DNA of 27,903 bases from SOIV01 sp964435925 (GTDB lineage: Bacteria; Acidobacteriota; Aminicenantia; Aminicenantales; Aminicenantaceae). The translations under genes were made by a program, and so were the position numbers. Positions 22,149-27,903 of the stretch are shown piece by piece. Under the pieces are notes generated by a model. It saw nothing but the letters and a program-made list of their open reading frames with translations, did not search any database and was not told where the DNA came from. Where the stretch lies: contig CAYTBG010000029.1 in NCBI GenBank assembly GCA_964435925.1, forward strand, positions 1 through 27,903, in the 5' to 3' direction. Position 1 is the stretch's first letter. The number at the start of each line of letters is the position of its first letter.

Positions 22149-24017
22149 TTATTTCTTGATTTTATACTTGCTGATTTTGTTATCCAACGTCTGTCGTGTA
22201 ACACCCAATATCTTAGCGGCATCGCTTTTGTTCCCTTTGGTATATCTCAAAGCTCTGATAATATGATCTTCCTCCATATTTTCTATCGTGCCAAGAGGAG
22301 ATGGGATTATCTTGCCGCCTTTACGGATATGCATGGGTAAATCCTCTGGCTGAATGACTTCTCCCTGTCCTAGAACTACCGCTCTTTCTATACAATTCTT
22401 CAGCTCTCTCACATTACCAGGCCAGTCATAGGCTAATAATAATTTTTCTGCACTGGGCGAGATTTTTTTTACTCTTCCAGCCATGAAATTTTCTGCCAAG
22501 GGGATTATATCTTCTTTTCGCTCTCGAAGTGTAGGAAGCTTCAGCAATACGACATTTAAGCGATAATAAAGATCCTCGCGAAATTCTCCTGCTTCAACAT
22601 GTTTTTCCAGTTCTTTGTTTGTGGCTGCGATCACTCGGACGTCAACATTTATGTTTTTAGATCCGCCAATTCGCTGAAATTCCCTCTCCTCCAACGTGCG
22701 TAGCACTTTTGCCTGCATATCCAGACTCATGTCTCCGATCTCATCAAGAAAAATTGTGCCGCTGTCAGCTAATTCGAATTTTCCCTGTCTTGTGCTAACC
22801 GCGTGAGTAAAAGCTCCTTTTTCATGTCCGAATAGCTCGCTCTCGATTAACTCTTTTGGAATGGCAGCACAATTGACGGGGATAAAGGGTTGATCCCTGC
22901 GCGGAGATAACGAATGGATAGCCTGGGCGACCAGTTCCTTGCCTGTCCCCGTATCGCCTTGAATAAGGACTGTAAGTCCTGTGGGAGCAACTTTTTTAAT
23001 GGCTGCAAAAACCTTCTTCATCTCTTCGGATTCACCCAGGACCTGGAATTTTGGCTTCAATGCTTTTCCTAGCCGGATATTCTCTTGGACCACTTGCCTG
23101 TGAAGCCATGCATTTCTCATTGCTATCCCGGCCTGATGACAGAGAGCTGTTAAAAACATCATGTCATCTTGAGAGAAACTTCCTGCAGAGACACGGTTGT
23201 CCAGGTATACTACCCCCATAACCTCTTCTCGAAAGAGCAGGGGAGCACATACGGCGGATCTGATGTTATATTCCCTGACGCTTTTTACATCCTTGAACTG
23301 GCTGTCTTTGAGAGCATTAGCTGTCAGGATTGAAACGCCGCCTTTAAGCACCTTATGGATTATTGTTCTGCTTACTTCCAGCTTTTCCGGCTCTTGATCA
23401 CCTGTATTATCTCGAACAGACTCACAGATCAAATCTCCAGTATTTTCATCAACCAAGGCTATAAAACCTCTCTCTGCATCAAGCGTTCTTAATGCTGCGC
23501 TCAATATTTCATCCATCATATGATACGAATCTTCAAGATGTAAACTAATAGCTTTGCCAACTTCATATAGAAGCATTAGCCTCTGATGGTCCTTTTGGAG
23601 CGATTGGAGATCCGCATCATCAACGGAGAAAACCGAAGTCTTTTTGGCGTCCAAGGATGCAACTTCTAAAGTCTCATGGGACATGTCTTCATTGGCGAGA
23701 AATTCAACCTGGGCAGTGGAAGGGGTCTCCTCTGATTTGAAGATCAAAATTGAGTCGCCTAATCCTATTTTATCCCCGTCTCTCAATCTATGGGAAGAGA
23801 CGACCTTTCCATTTATCGTAGTATGATGTCTGGCGCCCACGTCGCTAATCTCATAGCCACCATCTTTAAGTGCTATTATCTTAGCGTGATCACGGGATAC
23901 GCTCTCATCCGTTAGGAATACATCGTTGGTGTGTTTTCTGCCGATAGTTGAAACGGCTTTGGTGAGTTTGAAAATTTTGTCTTTAGAACCCGCTCTTTTT
24001 AAGATCAAATGAGGCAT
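22149..24017 (-). CDS. FHA-GAF sigma-54-dependent transcriptional activator
   Basis: A 622-residue bacterial enhancer-binding protein. The FHA domain at about 5-95 has phosphothreonine-binding landmarks G26/R27, S41-R-D-H44 and N69. A GAF sensor covers about 165-305. The AAA+ domain, about 325-560, has Walker A GDTGTGKE 354-361, Walker B with D425/E426 (GTIFLDEIGD), sensor AATN 464-467, arginine region FREDLYYRL 479-487 and WPGNVREL 532-539. A Fis-type helix-turn-helix at 584-620 ends GVTRQTLDNKISKYKIKK. The sigma-54 contact loop reads GAFTHA (401-406) instead of GAFTGA; F and T are kept. There is no response-regulator receiver domain. FHA input implies control by Ser/Thr phosphorylation, and two such kinases flank the gene. 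Its promoter is probably sigma-70 (24070-24098). Confidence 0.92.
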   Translation of the reverse strand: MPHLILKRAGSKDKIFKLTKAVSTIGRKHTNDVFLTDESVSRDHAKIIALKDGGYEISDVGARHHTTINGKVVSSHRLRDGDKIGLGDSILIFKSEETPSTAQVEFLANEDMSHETLEVASLDAKKTSVFSVDDADLQSLQKDHQRLMLLYEVGKAISLHLEDSYHMMDEILSAALRTLDAERGFIALVDENTGDLICESVRDNTGDQEPEKLEVSRTIIHKVLKGGVSILTANALKDSQFKDVKSVREYNIRSAVCAPLLFREEVMGVVYLDNRVSAGSFSQDDMMFLTALCHQAGIAMRNAWLHRQVVQENIRLGKALKPKFQVLGESEEMKKVFAAIKKVAPTGLTVLIQGDTGTGKELVAQAIHSLSPRRDQPFIPVNCAAIPKELIESELFGHEKGAFTHAVSTRQGKFELADSGTIFLDEIGDMSLDMQAKVLRTLEEREFQRIGGSKNINVDVRVIAATNKELEKHVEAGEFREDLYYRLNVVLLKLPTLRERKEDIIPLAENFMAGRVKKISPSAEKLLLAYDWPGNVRELKNCIERAVVLGQGEVIQPEDLPMHIRKGGKIIPSPLGTIENMEEDHIIRALRYTKGNKSDAAKILGVTRQTLDNKISKYKIKK

Positions 24018-24069
24018 GTTTCTTAATCCTTCTTTGTTTTGCTGGGCCGTCTTTTCTCAGTGTCCTTAT

Positions 24070-24098
24070 ATTTTATCCTTACTTCCGAAAGCATACAA
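24070..24098 (-). promoter_or_regulatory. Sigma-70-like promoter of the sigma-54 activator gene
   Basis: On the minus strand, -35 TTGTAT (24093-24098), a 17-base spacer and -10 TAAAAT (24070-24075). The start would be near 24063, about 46 bases before ATG 24017. AAGAAGGA precedes the ATG. Confidence 0.45.
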
Positions 24099-24153
24099 GT
24101 CTATTTCTTACGAAGTTCTCGGCGGTTGCGTAACTAGCCTGGGATTAGCCAGA

Positions 24154-24242
24154 AAAAAGGGGACAGGCCTCTTTTTCTCATTTTCTGTCTGCATATAGAA
24201 ACCGTCCTTTTTCTTACAGAAAAAGCAGCCTGTCCCCTTTTT
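24154..24242. repeat. Nested inverted repeat, GGGGAC-type copy C
   Basis: Outer arms AAAAAGGGGACAGGC (24154-24168) and GCCTGTCCCCTTTTT (24228-24242) are perfect 15-bp inverted copies. Inner arms TTTTCTGT (24181-24188) and ACAGAAAA (24216-24223) are also perfect. Elements with GGGGACAGGC cores often accompany REP-type or Y1-transposase-mobilised repeats, but no transposase lies here. It sits just upstream of the kinase 2 promoter. Confidence 0.6.
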
Positions 24243-24254
24243 CCCGTACAAGAT

Positions 24255-24283
24255 TTGACTCATATTATATTACTTGTTATTCT
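24255..24283 (+). promoter_or_regulatory. Sigma-70 promoter of kinase 2
   Basis: -35 TTGACT (24255-24260), 17-base spacer, -10 TATTCT (24278-24283). The start would be near 24290, close to the ribosome binding site GGGAGGAGG at 24294-24302. No sigma-54 element was found here, unlike kinase 1. Confidence 0.55.
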
Positions 24284-24313
24284 AATGCTAGATGGGAGGA
24301 GGAAATACCGTTT

Positions 24314-27076
24314 ATGGAATGCCCTAAGTGTCATTCTGAAAATCCAGACGAAAGCCGCTTCTGCGGCAAGTGTGCAACACCGCTTCCTTCCCCGGAGGAA
24401 ATCTCGGCATTTCCCACCAGGACTCTGAAAAAAATTCCGGATGAATTAACAAGGGGAACAACCTTTGCCTCCAGGTACGAGGTCATCGAAGAGCTGGGAA
24501 AAGGAGGCATGGGGAAAGTCTACAGGGTACTCGATACTAAGATAGAAGAAGAAGTAGCTTTAAAACTCATCCAGCCTGAAATCTCTTCAGATAAAAAGAC
24601 CATAGAACGCTTCAGAAACGAGCTGAAAATTTCCCGCAGGATTGCCCACAGGAATGTCTGCAAGATGTATGACCTTGGTGAAGAGAAAGAAGTCCATTAT
24701 ATCACCATGGAATACGTGCCCGGGGAGAGCTTGAAGAGCATGATCGGGATGATGGGGCAGCTAAGCGCGGGACAGGTTGTTTTCATAGCCAGGCAGGTGT
24801 GTGAGGGATTAGCCGAAGCACACAGGTTAGGTGTAGTTCACCGTGATTTGAAGCCGAGCAACATCATAATCGATAAGGAAGGTAATACTCATATTATGGA
24901 TTTTGGGATAGCCCGCTCGCCTAAAGTAAAAGGGATAACAGGTCCTGGGAGGATAATCGGGACACCGGAGTACATGTCACCAGAACAGGTAGAAGGGAAG
25001 GAAGTAGACCAGCGTTCTGATATCTACTCGCTAGGAGTCATCCTGTATGAGATGATGGCTGGGAGGTTGCCGTTTGAAGGAGATACTTCTTTAAGTATTG
25101 CTATAAAGCATAAGACAGAGACACCTCCGAACCCAAGGCAGTACAATACTCAGATTCCCGAAGATCTGAGCCAGTTGATACTAAGATGTATGAAGAAAGA
25201 TAAAGAGAAGAGGTATCAGGAGGCGAAGGAGCTCCTTTCAGAATTGATCAGGATAGAAGAAGGGATTTCCACTGTAGAAAGAGTTATACCTGCAAGAAAG
25301 CCAATTTCCTCTAAGGAGATAACAGTAACATTCAGGAAGCCATGGATGATGATTGCCGCTATTTTTGCTGTGGTAATAGTGGTTGGAGTTGCCATCTTAT
25401 ATTTGATAAACAAAAAGCCAGTGTCTGCTCGAGAACAAAAAATGCTAGTGGTTCTGCCTTTTGAGAATCTAGGGCCTGCAGAAGATGAATATTTTGCTGG
25501 TGGAATAACTGAAGAGATTACGAGCCGTTTGTCAGCCTTGCAAGGGCTAGGAGTCATCTCCCGGACCAGCGCAAAACAGTATATAAAGACAGATAAGACA
25601 ACCCGGCAGATTGGCCAAGAGTTAGGGGTTGATTATATACTCGAGGGCACAGTGCGCTGGGATCGGAGTGCTGAGGGCAAAGGCCGCGTGCGTGTAACGC
25701 CGCAGCTTATTAGAGTGTCAAACGATACTCATATCTGGTCTGATAGCTATGACCGAGCTCTCGAAGATATCTTTACGGTCCAGTCCGAGATTGCCGAACA
25801 TATCGTGAAGAAACTGGATATCACAGTGCTTGAGCCGGAACGCAAAGCTCTCCGTGCTCGTCCTACTGATAATATTGAAGCTTATGACCTTTACCTGCGC
25901 TCGAATGAACATATTTACAAGGGATATCGGATGAATGATATCAACGAATATGAGCAAGGTGTAACACTACTGGAAAAGGCTATCGAGCTAGATTCTGACT
26001 TCATTTTTGCCTACATTTATCTTGCCAATGTCCACACATATCTCTATCTTGTTGGAATGGACCGTAGTCAGGAACGGCAGGAAAAGGCGAGAGAAGTCAT
26101 AGATATATTACTCGAGCTTGGGCCGGGTCTACCTGAGACACAATTGGTACTCATGAATTATTATTTTCGTGTACTTAAAGATTATGACCGCGTACTTGAA
26201 ATATATGAATCGATAAAGAAAGCTCGTCCAAACATCTCGCCTGGGTATTTAGGCTTAATTCATCAAGCCAAAGGCAACTGGCAACAAGCAGCAAAAAACT
26301 ATGAGGAGGCGTTTAGACGCAACCCGCGTGCTGGAGGCCTTGCTCATGATCTGGGGCTTTGTTATGAGCGCATGCGAAGGTTCGAGAAGGCTGAGGAATG
26401 GTTTGATCGATCGCTCTCAATTAGAGCGGATAGTATTTGGCCTCAGCTTGGGAAAGTTAGAGTCGCTTACCTTTCCCATGGAGACACGAAAAAGGCGCTT
26501 GCTTTGCTGGAGGAGGTGCCTTCCCACAAGTTCAAAGACTACTGGAGATATATTATTGGAATGCTCGATCGAGACTACGATGAGATGATTGTGCATCTTT
26601 CCTCCCTGTCCTACGATTTGGCTGAAGCAAATTATTTCTATTTCCAAAAACATCTAGCTCTGGCTTCTGTCTATCACGCGAAGAAGGAATTTGCCCTTAT
26701 GAGAATCCATGCTGACCAGGCACGTATTTCTTTGGAAAAGCTCAGAGAAAAGCGTCCTCAAGATGCAAGACTTCATTCTTCACTTGGCCTTGCTTATGCC
26801 TACTTAGGCCGCAAAGAAAAAGCGATTCGAGAAGGGAGGCAAGGGGTAAATCTCTATCCAGTATCAAAAGATGCCTACGGCGGAACTCATCATGTGTATC
26901 ACTTGGCCTGGATTTATACTGCAGTTGGCGAATACGAGGAAGCTCTCGATCAGCTGGAGTTCCTCATGTCTATTGCAGCTGGTGAAGTAGCTACTGTTGC
27001 TTTACTGCGGCTAGATCCAAAGTGGGATCCGTTGCGCCAGCATCCGCGATTCCAAAGTTTGATCGAAGAGAATTAA
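24314..27076 (+). CDS. Zinc-ribbon transmembrane Ser/Thr protein kinase with TolB-like and TPR domains (kinase 2)
   Basis: A 920-residue paralogue of kinase 1 with the same order of domains and the same numbering up to the membrane. It has a zinc ribbon (C3, C6, C17, C20), a kinase domain at about 55-315 with GKGGMG 62-67, K84, HRD with D178, N183, DFG 196-198 and GTPEYMSPEQ, and a membrane helix near 344-365 (WMMIAAIFAVVIVVGVAILY). A TolB-like domain at about 378-505 and TPRs to the end follow. The kinase and TolB-like parts are nearly the same as in kinase 1, while the TPR parts differ much more, suggesting duplication followed by change of sensed partner. AGGAGG lies 11 bases before ATG 24314. 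It is divergent from the FHA activator gene, whose FHA domain is a plausible target. Confidence 0.9.
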   Translation: MECPKCHSENPDESRFCGKCATPLPSPEEISAFPTRTLKKIPDELTRGTTFASRYEVIEELGKGGMGKVYRVLDTKIEEEVALKLIQPEISSDKKTIERFRNELKISRRIAHRNVCKMYDLGEEKEVHYITMEYVPGESLKSMIGMMGQLSAGQVVFIARQVCEGLAEAHRLGVVHRDLKPSNIIIDKEGNTHIMDFGIARSPKVKGITGPGRIIGTPEYMSPEQVEGKEVDQRSDIYSLGVILYEMMAGRLPFEGDTSLSIAIKHKTETPPNPRQYNTQIPEDLSQLILRCMKKDKEKRYQEAKELLSELIRIEEGISTVERVIPARKPISSKEITVTFRKPWMMIAAIFAVVIVVGVAILYLINKKPVSAREQKMLVVLPFENLGPAEDEYFAGGITEEITSRLSALQGLGVISRTSAKQYIKTDKTTRQIGQELGVDYILEGTVRWDRSAEGKGRVRVTPQLIRVSNDTHIWSDSYDRALEDIFTVQSEIAEHIVKKLDITVLEPERKALRARPTDNIEAYDLYLRSNEHIYKGYRMNDINEYEQGVTLLEKAIELDSDFIFAYIYLANVHTYLYLVGMDRSQERQEKAREVIDILLELGPGLPETQLVLMNYYFRVLKDYDRVLEIYESIKKARPNISPGYLGLIHQAKGNWQQAAKNYEEAFRRNPRAGGLAHDLGLCYERMRRFEKAEEWFDRSLSIRADSIWPQLGKVRVAYLSHGDTKKALALLEEVPSHKFKDYWRYIIGMLDRDYDEMIVHLSSLSYDLAEANYFYFQKHLALASVYHAKKEFALMRIHADQARISLEKLREKRPQDARLHSSLGLAYAYLGRKEKAIREGRQGVNLYPVSKDAYGGTHHVYHLAWIYTAVGEYEEALDQLEFLMSIAAGEVATVALLRLDPKWDPLRQHPRFQSLIEEN

Positions 27077-27147
27077 CAGTGGCGAGAAAAGGCAATCGCG
27101 ATAATCTCTCAATAAAAGGTTCTTAATACTCTGATTAATTATTTGTG

Positions 27148-27501
27148 CTAAGGCAAATCCAAACTTATTTTCAGTGCCCCATTTACTTCTTCCACTCTAG
27201 AAGTATCTAAATACCCCAATTTATCTATTATTCTATTTTTATCAATTGTTCTTATTTGATCACATTGGATAACACTTGGATAATCTAATCCTCCTTCCCC
27301 CTTATCAACCCAAACATCTGTTGGATATTTTTTATCAATTTTTTTTTGACTGGTTATTACAGCAATAATTGTTAAAGGAGAAAACCTGTTTCCTGTATTA
27401 TTTTGAATAATCAAGCATGGTCTTATTTTTTTCTTTTCAGCTCCCCTTGCGGGATTCAAATTAACTAAAACCACATCTCCTCGGCTTAATTCTTCTTTCA
27501 C
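27148..27501 (-). CDS. MazF/PemK-family toxin (endoribonuclease)
   Basis: A 117-residue MazF-type toxin: LSRGDVVLVNLNPARGAEKK near 5-24, KIRPCLIIQNN near 25-35, LTIIAVITSQ near 43-52, and a C-terminal QCDQIRTIDKNRI followed by a helix. The GDVxxVxLxPxxGxExxxxRPxLIIQN pattern is the MazF signature; members cleave mRNA and sometimes tRNA or rRNA at short motifs. The start is GTG at 27501, one base after the antitoxin stop, so the pair is translationally coupled. The region is more AT-rich than its neighbours and lies next to a dispersed repeat, in keeping with horizontal gain. Confidence 0.88.
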   Translation of the reverse strand: MKEELSRGDVVLVNLNPARGAEKKKIRPCLIIQNNTGNRFSPLTIIAVITSQKKIDKKYPTDVWVDKGEGGLDYPSVIQCDQIRTIDKNRIIDKLGYLDTSRVEEVNGALKISLDLP

Positions 27502-27502
27502 T

Positions 27503-27742
27503 TTAAATATTTTCCTCGTCTACGTACCTGAAATCTTCAGATATTTTGAGATTTAATTTAGCTTTTGCCTTATATCCTTCTTCAAGTTCCTTTTTAAGCT
27601 GTGCTTTTTTAAAATTATTAACATATTCTTTTGTGGCTTCTCGTACAAATTTACTAAAATCAGTTTTTGATTTTTTAGTTACGCTATTTATTTCCTTTAA
27701 TAAATCCATGGGGAAATTAATATTTTTCCTTACCGCTCTCAT
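27503..27742 (-). CDS. Ribbon-helix-helix antitoxin (MazE-like)
   Basis: A 79-residue antitoxin. Residues 1-45 fit a ribbon-helix-helix DNA-binding fold (VRKNINFPMDLLKEINSVTK; DFSKFVREATKEYVNNF). The charged C-terminal half (LKKELEEGYKAKAKLNLKIS) would wrap the toxin. GGAGGTG lies four bases before ATG 27742. It is the first gene of a two-gene operon with the MazF-like toxin. A strong promoter overlapped by three TATACAT boxes lies directly upstream, as expected if the antitoxin or complex represses its own operon. Confidence 0.85.
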   Translation of the reverse strand: MRAVRKNINFPMDLLKEINSVTKKSKTDFSKFVREATKEYVNNFKKAQLKKELEEGYKAKAKLNLKISEDFRYVDEENI

Positions 27743-27768
27743 ACTACACCTCCAATGTACACCTAATA

Positions 27769-27801
27769 AGTATACATTGAATATACATCAATAATATACA
27801 T
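27769..27801 (-). promoter_or_regulatory. Three TATACAT boxes, candidate antitoxin operator
   Basis: A(A/G)TATACAT occurs three times on the plus strand, at 27769-27777, 27780-27788 and 27793-27801, spaced 11 and 13 bases. The third overlaps the -10 box. Repeats of about one helical turn fit cooperative binding of ribbon-helix-helix dimers. Confidence 0.5.
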
Positions 27802-27821
27802 GTAGCAATACATATTGTCAA
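27793..27821 (-). promoter_or_regulatory. Sigma-70 promoter of the toxin-antitoxin operon
   Basis: On the minus strand, -35 TTGACA (27816-27821), a 17-base spacer and -10 TATATT (27793-27798), close to the consensus. The start would be near 27786, 44 bases before the antitoxin ATG. Confidence 0.7.
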
Positions 27822-27850
27822 CCTTTTATTACGAGATCGCACAGCCTGTT

Positions 27851-27894
27851 CCGAGCAAAGCGAAGGAATCTTTTTCGCTCCTCGCGATGACACT
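27851..27894 (-). repeat. Dispersed GTCATYGCGAGGAGCGAA-type repeat, second copy
   Basis: On the minus strand it begins AGTGTCATCGCGAGGAGCGA and continues through GATTCCTTCGCTTTGCTCGG. It belongs to the same loose family as the copy at 11204-11236 and flanks the toxin-antitoxin operon on its upstream side. Confidence 0.5.
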
Positions 27895-27903
27895 GGAATA
27901 ATT

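Larger units (their letters stand above)
24018..24313. other. Divergent regulatory region between the activator and kinase 2
   Basis: The spacer carries the minus-strand promoter of the activator (24070-24098), a nested GGGGAC-type inverted repeat (24154-24242) and the plus-strand promoter of kinase 2 (24255-24283). No gene seen. Confidence 0.55.

Noticed and set aside
24154..24242. Hairpin as a plain terminator of the activator or kinase genes
   Set aside because: Both neighbouring genes are transcribed away from it, so there is no transcript to end here. A repeat element is the better reading.
1..27903. CRISPR arrays, rRNA and intact transposons
   Set aside because: No regularly spaced direct repeats, no rRNA-like sequence and no intact transposase or integrase gene could be seen. 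The repeats found are hairpins or single dispersed copies.

Overview
The window looks like a chromosomal segment of a diderm, TPR- and kinase-rich bacterium, most likely Candidatus Aminicenantes (Aminicenantia) or a close Acidobacteriota relative. This rests on family content, not a database match. The markers are Ser/Thr kinases that join an N-terminal zinc ribbon, a TolB-like domain and TPRs; PadR regulators paired with duplicated 'orphan' FtsX/MacB-type permeases (ADOP-like, no ATPase nearby); a TPR protein with a GWxTD-like N terminus; and the C-terminal strand of an outer-membrane beta-barrel. No CRISPR array, rRNA, intact tRNA or intact transposase was found.

Layout. 1-642: end of an unidentified CDS, then decayed sequence. 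643-11199: three PadR + orphan permease modules. Module 1 (643-3561) and module 2 (4590-7581) are on the minus strand; module 3 (8167-11199) is on the plus strand, divergent from module 2. Between them lie a TPR-gene relic (3766-3882), a small exported protein (4040-4492), a decayed tRNA 3' half (4497-4546) and an NHL-propeller relic (7845-8105). 11517-13611: an operon of a GT4 glycosyltransferase and a GH130 glycoside phosphorylase/hydrolase behind a strong sigma-70 promoter. 13649-13789: beta-barrel relic overlapped by a terminator. 14832-16387 (minus): ECF sigma factor, membrane anti-sigma factor and a duplicated MotA/TolQ-like membrane protein, in that order of transcription. 17067-19841: first zinc-ribbon kinase. 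19849-21763 (minus): exported TPR protein preceded by a frameshifted small exported gene. 22149-24017 (minus): FHA-GAF-AAA+ sigma-54 activator. 24314-27076: second, paralogous kinase. 27148-27742 (minus): MazF-like toxin and ribbon-helix-helix antitoxin.

The most interesting feature is a probable local sigma-54 circuit. Four near-perfect -24/-12 promoters (TGGCAY-N5-TTGCW) lie just upstream of genes: both divergent PadR genes (7622-7637 minus; 8111-8126 plus), kinase 1 (16822-16837 plus) and the small exported ORF ahead of the TPR gene (21801-21816 minus). With equal base frequencies, about 0.05 such matches are expected by chance in the window. The same window encodes a sigma-54 activator whose sensor is an FHA phosphothreonine-binding domain plus GAF, between two transmembrane Ser/Thr kinases. 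The inferred circuit is a kinase-to-FHA signal that activates sigma-54 transcription of a kinase, envelope/TPR genes and PadR-permease modules. Palindromes about 100-160 bp upstream of three of the promoters are candidate activator sites. The protein families are established knowledge; the wiring is inference.
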